42,040 bases of DNA. Source: Candidatus Nomurabacteria bacterium (GTDB taxonomy: Bacteria > Patescibacteriota > Minisyncoccia > Phycocordibacterales > CAIZLB01). Position 1 is the stretch's first letter, and every line of letters starts with the position of its first letter. The stretch spans positions 45,709 through 87,748 of the forward strand of contig CALRFG010000003.1 in assembly GCA_943356525.1 (NCBI GenBank), given 5' to 3'. Below are positions 1-7,365 of this stretch, one piece after another. The notes under the pieces are model-generated. The model did no database searches. It was not told where the DNA came from and saw nothing but the letters and a program-made list of their open reading frames with translations. A program made the translations under genes and the position numbers.

Positions 1-1
1 A

Positions 2-1387
2 TATTCATACAATTGGATATTTGCATCCCTTATACTAGTCGCTTCCATACCTGGCTTTTATTTTTCATTTAACAGAAGTTTTGCTATAAGAAAAAACTTC
101 GAAAGTACTTTAGAGGAGAACAAGTACTACGGTACATATCAAGCAATGTTTAATGGTTATCAATCAATCAAAGATGCCAAAAGTTCGAATAATGCAAATA
201 AATTTATAAATAAATGGAGAAATTGGAAAAACGGATTTACAGAGAGTCAAATAAAGATCCTGAATCATTATGAAAATATTAGTTTTTTATCAACTATATT
301 AATGACTTTTATGATATTTGTGGTACAGTTTTTTGTTATAAAAGATGTGGTTGCAGGTATGATGCTTATAGGTTCTGCTACACTTGTTATAGTTCAAGTA
401 TCTAGATTGGAGACATTTATAAACAGATTATCTTCATTTTTACCAAATGAATATGAAACTGTGGTAGTTGCAAAATACCTATTTCTGCAATCTGAAACAA
501 AGGAAAATGTAGATAAAATAAATGGTCTAAAGTTTAATAAGCAAAACGATATTATTGAATTTAAAAATATATCATTCAAATATGAGGATACTCAATTCAA
601 AGAGCTTCATGCTTTAAATAAAGAAATTGATGATATTGCTACAAAATATTTTGGACTTAAAAAGCCGGAAGTAGTTAAGAAAGAAAAAGATGGATCTAAT
701 TTTAATTTAAAAATAGACAACCTGATCATAAACAAAGGTGAGAAAATAGCGGTTGTTGGAAAAAATGGAAATGGAAAAACAACATTTATACAGTTATTAT
801 TAAATCTATATCAACCTCAATCAGGTGATATATCATTGTTTGGTAATAATTTAAAAGATTTATCACAAGAATCTATAATGAATCATTTTTCAGCATTGTA
901 TCAAGATTATTCTCAACCATCATTAAAAGTAAATGAATACATCGGGCTTTCTGAGAAAAACAAAATCAACATGGACAAAGTAAAATCTTCAGCCAAAATC
1001 GCAGCGGCCGACGAGTTCATAGAAAAATGGGATGGTCAATATACGCAGCAACTCGGTGTATACATGAAAGGTGTAAAACCATCAAAAGGTCAATGGCAAA
1101 AGCTTGCACTCGCTAGAACATTTTACAAAGACTCCCCTGTTATCATACTCGATGAACCAACTGCGTCTATAGATGCACTCTCAAGTAAGAAAATTTTTCA
1201 AAACTTAGCCCAAATAGATAATGAAAAAACTCTTATCCTTATCTCACACAATATGACTGATATAGTAAACTTTGCGGATCGTATTATTGTGTTTGATAAA
1301 GGTAGAATTGTTGGTGATGGAACGCATAAAGAGTTATTGAAATCATCACTTGTTTACAAGGAGTTGTATGAGAGTGAGAGTAGATAG
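2..1387 (+). CDS. ABC transporter, permease-ATPase fusion (5' end outside window)
   Basis: The reading frame is open from base 2, so the visible methionine at 146 is internal and the N-terminal part of the membrane domain lies outside the window. What remains is the end of an ABC exporter-type transmembrane domain (hydrophobic helices near bases 280-400) followed by a nucleotide-binding domain. Walker A reads GKNGNGKTT, Walker B is VIILDEP with the following D-loop, and a switch His lies in LISHNM. The domain is unusual in two ways. The signature motif normally read as LSGGQ is PSKGQ here, and about 35 charged residues are inserted between the first strand (ISFKY) and the strand before Walker A. 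The substrate cannot be told. It would act in the cytoplasmic membrane, probably as a dimer. A structured RNA candidate and a terminator follow. The family call is secure; import versus export is inferred from the fused architecture. Confidence 0.9.
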   Translation, partial: YSYNWIFASLILVASIPGFYFSFNRSFAIRKNFESTLEENKYYGTYQAMFNGYQSIKDAKSSNNANKFINKWRNWKNGFTESQIKILNHYENISFLSTILMTFMIFVVQFFVIKDVVAGMMLIGSATLVIVQVSRLETFINRLSSFLPNEYETVVVAKYLFLQSETKENVDKINGLKFNKQNDIIEFKNISFKYEDTQFKELHALNKEIDDIATKYFGLKKPEVVKKEKDGSNFNLKIDNLIINKGEKIAVVGKNGNGKTTFIQLLLNLYQPQSGDISLFGNNLKDLSQESIMNHFSALYQDYSQPSLKVNEYIGLSEKNKINMDKVKSSAKIAAADEFIEKWDGQYTQQLGVYMKGVKPSKGQWQKLALARTFYKDSPVIILDEPTASIDALSSKKIFQNLAQIDNEKTLILISHNMTDIVNFADRIIVFDKGRIVGDGTHKELLKSSLVYKELYESESR

Positions 1388-1410
1388 GACTTGACACATA
1401 TGTATAATAA

Positions 1411-1505
1411 AAGAGTAACAAGCAGGAAGAGACAGAGCTTCGTGTAAAGCACCCGAGTTTTGTAAAAAACTCTCACCTTCTGCGCTGGCGCCCTGTCGCA
1501 TGGAA
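1411..1505 (+). ncRNA. candidate structured RNA, unidentified
   Basis: This stretch is clearly richer in G and C than its surroundings and carries several complementary segments. GAGTTTT (1455-1461) pairs with AAAACTC (1466-1472) around a GTAA (GNRA-type) loop. GCTT (1437-1440) pairs with AAGC (1447-1450), GACAG (1431-1435) with CTGTC (1493-1497), and GCAGGAAG (1422-1429) with CTTCTGC (1477-1483). The last two pairings cross, which implies either a pseudoknot or alternative folds. A terminator follows directly at 1506. A TATAAT hexamer at 1403-1408 could start the transcript near 1415. It does not match the tmRNA, SRP, RNase P or riboswitch consensus sequences that I know. It could also be only the 3' UTR of the ABC gene. 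Confidence 0.4.
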
Positions 1506-1537
1506 TAAAAATACCTCTAATAGGGTATTTTTATTTT
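1506..1537. terminator. bidirectional intrinsic terminator
   Basis: TAAAAATACC (1506-1515) and GGTATTTTTA (1524-1533) form a 10-bp stem with an 8-nt loop and T-rich flanks on both sides. It can end the upstream plus-strand transcript and the minus-strand DUF3800 gene, whose stop codon lies in the loop. Confidence 0.75.
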
Positions 1538-2077
1538 ATGTCTCAATAAGTCATATATGTAAGTATTATCTTTGTTTTTCTTATCAAAATAAGATCTAAT
1601 TAATCCAGCCATATAATCAGCCAACCTCAACAATGGATCATTTTTATCATTCACAAATTTTATTTTATAAACCTTGATTCCCTTATTTTTTAATACCGCT
1701 TTCAATTTATTCTCATATTTTTTTGAGCTTTCTCCGTCGATTATTATTTTGAATATATTATTCTCTGATTTTAGTAATCTATTAAAAACATTTTCCAAAG
1801 CCTTATTCTGAGAAATCGGGTTATCAAATAAAACATATTTACATTCAAAATCTTAATCTTTTAACTTTTTTGCTAACTTCATCCGAATATTCTTAGACAT
1901 ATTTACCCAATGAATATAAGAAATATTTAAATCTTTCTCAATTTTTAATATATCTTCACTAATATTAGACTGATTAAAACATTCAATATAAACAAGTACA
2001 TACACACTATGGCCTGTTTTGGATATTATTCCTGATTCGTCTATATAGATAATGTATTTTTTATAAGTATTTTCCAT
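1517..2077 (-). pseudogene. DUF3800 family gene interrupted by an in-frame stop
   Basis: Two minus-strand open segments lie in the same frame and are separated only by a TAA at 1853-1855. The N-terminal part carries the DUF3800 hallmark YIDESG. The C-terminal part carries the matching hallmark PLLRLADYMAGLIR. The 18 codons between the stop and the TTG at 1798 stay open and read as ordinary protein. Together they would give about 185-200 residues, the usual size of the family, so one nonsense change is the only visible lesion. The ATG at 2077 puts the hallmark near the N-terminus as usual; an upstream ATG at 2113 adds twelve unlikely residues. DUF3800 proteins are putative RNase H-fold nucleases often found in accessory or defence regions. 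Pseudogene status is inferred; readthrough or a sequencing error could also explain it. Confidence 0.75.
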
Positions 2078-2171
2078 CTCTAAACCATAACAAAACGCAC
2101 ATAAAGTTCTCATTAAGAAACGCTAAAGAAATTATCAAGAAAACTTAAAGTTTTTCACAACCCCTCACCTA

Positions 2172-2180
2172 TGCTAAAAT
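2172..2180 (+). promoter_or_regulatory. extended -10 promoter of exonuclease gene
   Basis: TGCTAAAAT matches the TGnTATAAT extended -10 consensus and ends 7 nt before the ATG at 2188. Transcription would therefore start at or next to the start codon (leaderless mRNA). Confidence 0.6.
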
Positions 2181-2187
2181 ACCCACC

Positions 2188-2772
2188 ATGCTTCACAAGA
2201 TATATCTCGATATAGAAACTCAAAACACATTTCAGATGGCCAACAGTAACAATCCTGTAGACTTGGACTTATCCATTATGTGTACATATGATACCAAAAC
2301 TAAAGAATATGAAAGTTATGACTTGAACACTATATCAACTTTGTGGCCAAAACTTGAGGCGACAGATATTATTGTAACTTTTAACGGTGACCATTTTGAC
2401 CTTCCTATCATGAACAAATATTATAACGGTGACTTGACCAAGTTCCGGCATGTAGACTTACTTAAAGAAGTTCAAAAATCTATCGGTCGTCGTGTAGGAC
2501 TAGATAATATAGCTCAAGCAACACTCGGTATTGGAAAAACAGGAAATGGACTTGAAGCTATAACATGGTGGAAAAATGGAGAAATTGATAAGATTATCGA
2601 ATATTGTAAAGGTGATGTAAAAGTAACAAAAGAGGTATACGAATACGCAATGAAGGAGAAAAAACTTTTTTATACTGACGGAGTAGAGAAAAAGGTTATA
2701 CCTATAGAAACAAAAGATTGGGAGAAAAGCACTGCGCATGATGGCATGTTGACATATAGTCTTCCATTTTAA
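2188..2772 (+). CDS. predicted 3'-5' exonuclease, PolB/RNase H-like (DEDD) fold
   Basis: The 194-residue protein carries the pattern of DEDD-type exonucleases related to the proofreading domain of family B polymerases. The first acidic motif is LDIET near residue 7, the second is FNGDHFDLP near residue 64, and the third region contains EYCKGDVKVT near residue 138, where the Asp and following residues sit in the Exo III position. No polymerase or helicase domain is attached, so it is a stand-alone nuclease of the YprB-like RNase_H_2 type. It would remove nucleotides from a 3' end using two metal ions bound by the acidic residues. The promoter at 2172 supports this start. It is transcribed alone, divergently from the broken DUF3800 gene. 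Whether its substrate is DNA or RNA is unknown. Confidence 0.8.
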   Translation: MLHKIYLDIETQNTFQMANSNNPVDLDLSIMCTYDTKTKEYESYDLNTISTLWPKLEATDIIVTFNGDHFDLPIMNKYYNGDLTKFRHVDLLKEVQKSIGRRVGLDNIAQATLGIGKTGNGLEAITWWKNGEIDKIIEYCKGDVKVTKEVYEYAMKEKKLFYTDGVEKKVIPIETKDWEKSTAHDGMLTYSLPF

Positions 2773-2827
2773 ATTACACAACAGAAAAAAATTTTTCAAA
2801 AAAGAAAAGTAATTTATTTTTTTACTA

Positions 2828-2833
2828 TATAAT
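2828..2833 (+). promoter_or_regulatory. -10 element of DsbA-like/MFS operon
   Basis: A perfect TATAAT at 2828-2833 puts the transcription start near 2840. The upstream in-frame ATG at 2837 would therefore be lost, and the ATG at 2849 is the better start for the next gene. Confidence 0.55.
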
Positions 2834-2848
2834 GTTATGATAAATATC

Positions 2849-3658
2849 ATGGAAAATACACATATACACAACGAAACAACTCACGCTCATTCTACCCCAC
2901 ATGTTGTTTCAAAAAAACAAAAAAATTATTCAAACCTTATAACCCCAGGTGCTATAATACTTGCTGGTATATTGATAGCTATAGCTTTGTACACAAGAGG
3001 TAATCCTGCTGAATTATCAAAAAACAATAAAGATTTGGTAAACGGTGCCTTGACTGGACCTAAAGTAGAATTTACAGATATAAAAAGTACTGATCATATA
3101 AGAGGCTCAAAAGACGCTAAGATAGTTTTTATAGAATACTCTGATATTGAATGCCCTTATTGTAAACAGTATCACGTTGAAATGAAAAAAGTTTATGATG
3201 AGCTTGGTAAAGATAAAGAAGTAGCTTGGGTATATAGACATTTCCCTATATCTTATGGAAAAAATCCAAGACACCCAAATTCAGCAAAAAAAGCTGAGGC
3301 AACTGAATGTGCTGCTGAGATAGGAGGGTCTGATATGTTTTGGAGATATTTAGATGAAATATATAGTGCATCATCAATAAACGGTGAATTAGATATATCA
3401 AAACTTCCAGAAATAGCAATTACGGTAGGTCTAGATAAAGAAAAGTTTAAAGCATGTTTAGATAGTGGAAAATATGCAGCTAAGGTTAAAGATTCATATG
3501 ATGAAGCCGTAAAAGCTGGAGCAAAAGGAACACCCTATACAGTTGTAAAATATAAAAATGAATTCATACCACTACTTGACGCCAATGGAGATGGACTAGG
3601 TGCCCTAAAATTTGAGATGTTGAAACAAATCGTTAGTGAACTATTAAGTCAAGATTAA
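2849..3658 (+). CDS. membrane-anchored DsbA-like thioredoxin-fold oxidoreductase
   Basis: The protein starts with a His-rich cytoplasmic tail (residues 1-15 hold several His), then one transmembrane helix (about residues 27-47), then an extracytoplasmic DsbA/Thioredoxin_4 domain. The redox motif is CPYC in the segment DIECPYCKQYH. The cis-proline loop is GTPYT near the C-terminus, both as expected for disulfide oxidoreductases. Two further Cys (TECAAEIGG and KACLD) lie in the helical insertion typical of the family. It probably forms or isomerises disulfides in secreted proteins; the Cys-rich surface protein encoded at 27070-29730 is a possible client. The MFS gene starts 12 nt downstream, so the two are likely cotranscribed. 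The family call is secure; the client is inferred. Confidence 0.88.
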   Translation: MENTHIHNETTHAHSTPHVVSKKQKNYSNLITPGAIILAGILIAIALYTRGNPAELSKNNKDLVNGALTGPKVEFTDIKSTDHIRGSKDAKIVFIEYSDIECPYCKQYHVEMKKVYDELGKDKEVAWVYRHFPISYGKNPRHPNSAKKAEATECAAEIGGSDMFWRYLDEIYSASSINGELDISKLPEIAITVGLDKEKFKACLDSGKYAAKVKDSYDEAVKAGAKGTPYTVVKYKNEFIPLLDANGDGLGALKFEMLKQIVSELLSQD

Positions 3659-3670
3659 TTTATAATTAAA

Positions 3671-4771
3671 ATGGAAAAATATTTATCGATAAGGGTTCAT
3701 ACTGCTTTATATATTTCCATTTTTTTTGTTTCCATACACCATGTTTTTGTTCTTATAACAAACTCTTCGACTTTAAGGTATATATTCGGACTTAAAACAA
3801 GTGAGGTTTTACTAGTATATGGTTTAGCTTCACTTTTTGGTATATGTGTTTATATGTTTTTATTGAAATATAGCTTGATAGATAATATAAAACGTAATAT
3901 ATACATAGCGACAGTGATAGAAATAATCTGTCTGGGTTTAATGTATTATTTTACTATAAATCAATATGTGTATATATTTATAGGACTGTTTATATTACAT
4001 CACCTTATGACACCTTATATAATGTTTAATTTAGACACATTGTTTGAATCTTATACACATATATCAGAAAGAGGTAAAGGTCGAGGGATATATTTAACTG
4101 TTTGGAATATTCCCTTTGTTGTAGTTCCACTTATGACCAGTACACTTAGTGTAAATAGTTTACCAATAGTCTACTTTATTTCATCCATATTATTATTACC
4201 TTTTTTATACCTTATATTTTATCATATTAAGAATCCAGAAATAATAAGTAATACATCTACTAACCTTTTTGAAAAATTAAAAATATTTTTTCAGGATAAG
4301 TTAGATCGTAATGCATTTATAGTACAAACACTTTTACATCTATATTATGGAACAACAATAATACTTCTACCTATATATCTTTATAGTGTATTTGGTTTTG
4401 ATTGGGATAGGATTGGTATAATATTGGCAGCAATGACAGCTCCTTTTGTTTTGATACAAATACCTCTTGGCAATATGGAGGATAAACAACATAATGAGAA
4501 AGGTTTGTTTAAAATAGGCTTAGTTATAACTATTTTCTTTACAATATTATTTTTACTAATTAGTCCTGAAACAGATAAGAATATATCATTCTTACTATTC
4601 TCATTATTTTTATTTTTAAGCCATGCAGGATGTAGTCTGATTGAGATATCAACAGAAGGAATGTTTTATAAACATATAACAGCTAGAGATCATACTGCCT
4701 TATTGATGTTCCGTATGGGACGTATACTACCCTATAGTTTAGGTATATTTGCATTGTTTTGGATTATCTAG
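3671..4771 (+). CDS. MFS-type membrane transporter
   Basis: The 366-residue protein is hydrophobic throughout with about 11-12 predicted transmembrane helices and a short polar central loop (around residues 190-215, SNTSTNLFEKLKIFFQDK) separating two halves, as in major facilitator superfamily proteins. It is somewhat shorter than the usual 400 residues. There is a basic loop after helix 4 (ERGKGRGIY) in the place of the conserved MFS cytoplasmic loop. No substrate-specific motif is recognisable. It follows the DsbA-like gene by 12 nt with no Shine-Dalgarno and ends before a bidirectional terminator shared with the convergent CAP gene. Confidence is high for a multi-pass transporter and moderate for the MFS family. 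Confidence 0.75.
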   Translation: MEKYLSIRVHTALYISIFFVSIHHVFVLITNSSTLRYIFGLKTSEVLLVYGLASLFGICVYMFLLKYSLIDNIKRNIYIATVIEIICLGLMYYFTINQYVYIFIGLFILHHLMTPYIMFNLDTLFESYTHISERGKGRGIYLTVWNIPFVVVPLMTSTLSVNSLPIVYFISSILLLPFLYLIFYHIKNPEIISNTSTNLFEKLKIFFQDKLDRNAFIVQTLLHLYYGTTIILLPIYLYSVFGFDWDRIGIILAAMTAPFVLIQIPLGNMEDKQHNEKGLFKIGLVITIFFTILFLLISPETDKNISFLLFSLFLFLSHAGCSLIEISTEGMFYKHITARDHTALLMFRMGRILPYSLGIFALFWII

Positions 4772-4810
4772 AAAAACCCTCAATAAAAAACTGCTTATTT
4801 ACTTATTAAG

Positions 4811-4860
4811 CTGAGCAAAAAAAAGAGCTATCATTTATTGGACAGCGGCTTTTTTGCGAG
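4811..4860. terminator. bidirectional terminator, dispersed repeat copy 1
   Basis: An A-run plus GAGCTATC on the left and GACAGCGGC plus a T-run on the right form an imperfect hairpin that can terminate transcription from both sides. It lies between the convergent MFS and CAP genes. Nearly the same 50 nt recur at 10150-10199 and 37711-37760 in the same orientation. Confidence 0.8.
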
Positions 4861-4866
4861 GCTTTT

Positions 4867-5796
4867 TTAGCCTTTAACACATATATTATATTTAGTTACA
4901 GTTTCGTTAAAATTATTGATTATAACTCTCAATTTATTTAATCTTTCATTATAGTTATTAACTATAGTATTGTAATCATTTATATATTCTTTTGTTATTG
5001 AAGGATCAGACTCTATAACGCCAGCTCTTTTCTGTAACTCTCTTTCATCAGCCTCTAAAGCAACTTTTTCTGTATTAATATTTTCCTGAACAATTGCATC
5101 TATCTCATCACATAAAGGTATAGGTTTGGCAAAATGCTGTACAGCCATCCATTGTTTTTGACCTTTATAATCTCCTATACCTACAGCAGAACCTATCTCG
5201 GTGTATTTAGGATTTAATATGTTTGCTCTATGTCCAGGACTATCCATCCAGGCTTGCACCAATAGCTTATCTGTTTGAAAAATACCTAAGGCTAAGTTCT
5301 CACCAACTATTTGAAATTTATAATTGGCCGACTTGATTAAATCTGCCGCAGTTTTACCATCGGGGGCATTATGTTCAAAATATTGTCCAGTAAACATATC
5401 GTCTGTTTTCTCTGTTGCAGAACTAGTCAGTTTTGTATTTTTGGTTAGCGGATTTAAACCAGCCTTTGTTCTTTCAATATTTGTATAATAAATAATTCCA
5501 TCAATACTTATTTTAGCTGAATTTTTAGGTTTTTCGGCAACACCTTCTTGTGCAAAAGCTTTAACCGTAGTTGCTATTTGTGAACTAGTTGTAGCACCTA
5601 AACCTCCAGTAAAATCTTGATTGTTTATTTTATTATAAATATCGTCAGTTGATATGTTTGTATCTTTACCTATACTTTTAAAAAAAATCTTTGTATTTTC
5701 AACCCTATCCTGAAACCATGAGCTATTTTTTTGTATTAAAAATAAGCCAAGCATTATCAATATAAATATGATTATGTAGCGTATTATTCTAAACAT
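4867..5796 (-). CDS. CAP/SCP-domain secreted or membrane-anchored protein
   Basis: An N-terminal hydrophobic segment (residues 5-22) is an uncleaved anchor or signal, followed by a low-complexity linker and a CAP (cysteine-rich secretory/antigen 5/PR-1) domain at about residues 100-230. Diagnostic pieces are NIERTKAGLNPL at its start, QYFEHNAPDG with the conserved His, GENLALG, WMDSPGHRANILNP and the closing WMAVQHFAKP. The C-terminal 80 residues are rich in Glu, Lys and Asn and probably form a coiled coil. Bacterial CAP proteins of this YkwD type are extracytoplasmic; their activity is poorly defined. It lies at the end of a minus-strand run just downstream of the methyltransferase gene (24-nt gap). 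The domain call is secure. Confidence 0.9.
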   Translation of the reverse strand: MFRIIRYIIIFILIMLGLFLIQKNSSWFQDRVENTKIFFKSIGKDTNISTDDIYNKINNQDFTGGLGATTSSQIATTVKAFAQEGVAEKPKNSAKISIDGIIYYTNIERTKAGLNPLTKNTKLTSSATEKTDDMFTGQYFEHNAPDGKTAADLIKSANYKFQIVGENLALGIFQTDKLLVQAWMDSPGHRANILNPKYTEIGSAVGIGDYKGQKQWMAVQHFAKPIPLCDEIDAIVQENINTEKVALEADERELQKRAGVIESDPSITKEYINDYNTIVNNYNERLNKLRVIINNFNETVTKYNICVKG

Positions 5797-5820
5797 AATA
5801 TAAATATATTCTTTTTTGTC

Positions 5821-6687
5821 TTATTTAGCAATATTGACCAATTCTAAACACATAAACATAGGTATCTCCTTTCGAGCATCATCTTCTGCTTTTTGACGAC
5901 CTCCACCCTCCTCACTCTTTTTATGCGATATCCACTCTTCTATTCTTGATATAGCAAGTCCTTGTTTATTAAAAATCTTAGAAAAATATTGCAAAGGATG
6001 ATGAAATGATATTGTCTCTTCAGTCTTCTCACCCATAGCTTTAAGACCAGGATTTAGGTCTATAACGTACTTTTTATCAGTCATATAGTTAAACACTATT
6101 CTACCTTGCTTGTTTATGTTGCTATCAAACTTCCAATCACTTTCCTTTGGTATGCGAAAACTTGGGTGATTTATGATAAATAAGCACTTTCCATTTTGTT
6201 TAAGTACTCTTTTTACCTCTTTTATCACACTGTCTACATCAGCCATATTCTGCAAAGCTAAAACAGAATAGACTTTATCTATACTTTCGTCTTTTATATG
6301 TGATAATTTCGCAGCATCAGCATTTTTTAAAAAAACATTTTTATTATTAGAAAATTTTTCTTCTGCTATTTTTAAAAGTTTTGAGGATAGATCTATACCA
6401 TATATATCTACACCCATATGTTTATCAAATATTTTTTCTATAAAAAAACCTTGACCGCAACCTAAGTCTAATAAAACTTCTTTTTCTTTAATATTCAACA
6501 ATCTTAAAAGGTTTGGCAATATAACCTTATGTTGATAATTATCTTCATCCTTTAAATAGTCGTCATACCACTCGGTAACACCAGACCAACTTGTTGTTTT
6601 ATTTTGACTTTGTCTTTGCAACGGCTTTCTTGGCTGTTGCAGGTTTTGATCGTTCTCCTGATAGTAATTGGGTTTTCTTGGCTTCAT
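5821..6687 (-). CDS. class I SAM-dependent methyltransferase
   Basis: The SAM-binding motif I is clear in LLDLGCGQGFF (around residue 75), followed by the acidic end of strand 2 (VDIYGIDLS), an NADAAKL motif and the post-motif segment ALQNM and VKRVLKQNGKCLFIINHPSF. This is the Methyltransf_11/25 fold. The C-terminal third, including HHPLQYFSKIF, resembles methyltransferases acting on small molecules or quinone-like substrates, but the substrate cannot be assigned. The annotated start overlaps the upstream gene by 89 nt in another frame. Residues before SWSGVTEWYD look like low-complexity overlap, so a TTG start inside the overlap (near residue 23, just before QRQSQNK) is an alternative. No Shine-Dalgarno is seen at either. 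Confidence 0.85.
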   Translation of the reverse strand: MKPRKPNYYQENDQNLQQPRKPLQRQSQNKTTSWSGVTEWYDDYLKDEDNYQHKVILPNLLRLLNIKEKEVLLDLGCGQGFFIEKIFDKHMGVDIYGIDLSSKLLKIAEEKFSNNKNVFLKNADAAKLSHIKDESIDKVYSVLALQNMADVDSVIKEVKRVLKQNGKCLFIINHPSFRIPKESDWKFDSNINKQGRIVFNYMTDKKYVIDLNPGLKAMGEKTEETISFHHPLQYFSKIFNKQGLAISRIEEWISHKKSEEGGGRQKAEDDARKEIPMFMCLELVNIAK

Positions 6688-7021
6688 CTTTTATTTTTTT
6701 CCAGTTTGATTTTAATTCTTTAGTAATTTCTGATACTTCGTCCACTGTCATACCTTTAATTTTTTGATATTTAGCAGATAGATCATCTACAATCTTTGTA
6801 TAGGTAGCTTCATCTATATTTTTAGCTTTTTCCAATTTTTCTAAAAGCTCTCCTTTCATTTTAAATGACCAACTTTTAAGATGCTTCAAACTCTTTTTAC
6901 CTTTCTCGGTGTTAAATAGAAAATGTGCACCCAATAAAGCTGAAGCAAACAGTCCGGTTATACCTGCTGCTATTGCTATATTATGGTTACTATCTTTTGT
7001 ATTTTTTGATGTATTTTTCAT
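6599..7021 (-). CDS. small membrane protein, YtxH-like
   Basis: The 140-residue protein has one hydrophobic segment at about residues 15-35 (IAIAAGITGLFASALLGAHFL) followed by a basic, helix-rich cytoplasmic tail and a very basic Ala/Lys/Ser C-terminus. This is the layout of YtxH-like general stress proteins, although sequence resemblance is weak. The start is supported by an extended -10 (7030-7038) ending 8 nt upstream. Its last 89 nt overlap the methyltransferase gene in a different frame. With the 87-aa protein upstream it forms a small pair of membrane proteins. Function is unknown. Confidence 0.7.
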   Translation of the reverse strand: MKNTSKNTKDSNHNIAIAAGITGLFASALLGAHFLFNTEKGKKSLKHLKSWSFKMKGELLEKLEKAKNIDEATYTKIVDDLSAKYQKIKGMTVDEVSEITKELKSNWKKIKDEAKKTQLLSGERSKPATAKKAVAKTKSK

Positions 7022-7029
7022 ATATGTAT

Positions 7030-7038
7030 ATTATACCA
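7030..7038 (-). promoter_or_regulatory. extended -10 promoter (TGGTATAAT)
   Basis: On the minus strand TGGTATAAT is a perfect extended -10, ending 8 nt before the ATG at 7021. It implies a leaderless transcript for the YtxH-like gene and the methyltransferase behind it. Confidence 0.65.
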
Positions 7039-7064
7039 TATATTAAAAAATTAAAAGCAATAGA

Positions 7065-7328
7065 TTATTTTCTCCCTTTAGACTTCTTTTTCATGAAAAA
7101 TGAGATTATTGGGAGTATTATAGGTAAAACTATAGGTGCACCTTTTTTAACAAATTCGTTTGTCTTAATATCATCCAACATAACGTCTCCCTGTTTAACA
7201 GCTTTCACCACAAATTTATAAAATTTTATAGCTGAAAATAATAATACGGTAAACAGTATTATGAGAACAACAACTAAAATTGTTGTTACGAAAAAAAATA
7301 TATTAGCATTTTCATTTATAAAATTCAT
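7065..7328 (-). CDS. small two-helix membrane protein, unknown function
   Basis: The 87-residue protein has a long hydrophobic segment at residues 10-35 and a second at about residues 63-80 (APIVLPIILPIISFF), and ends in a basic KKKSKGRK tail. No family is recognised; the layout resembles small DUF948-type or phage-shock-like membrane proteins only superficially. A TATACT hexamer at 7335-7340 ends 6 nt before the ATG, matching the promoter pattern of the window. It lies between rmuC and the YtxH-like gene. Confidence 0.65.
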   Translation of the reverse strand: MNFINENANIFFFVTTILVVVLIILFTVLLFSAIKFYKFVVKAVKQGDVMLDDIKTNEFVKKGAPIVLPIILPIISFFMKKKSKGRK

Positions 7329-7365
7329 GATTTAAGTATATACTTTATATTAATTTGTGACAATA

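Noticed and set aside
1391-1408. TTGACA followed by TATAAT as a full promoter
   Set aside because: The two boxes are only 6 bp apart, far from the needed 16-18 bp. Only the TATAAT may act as a -10.
2500-2871. 123-codon minus-strand ORF
   Set aside because: It overlaps the exonuclease and the promoter of the DsbA-like gene, and is Phe/Leu-rich by antisense composition.
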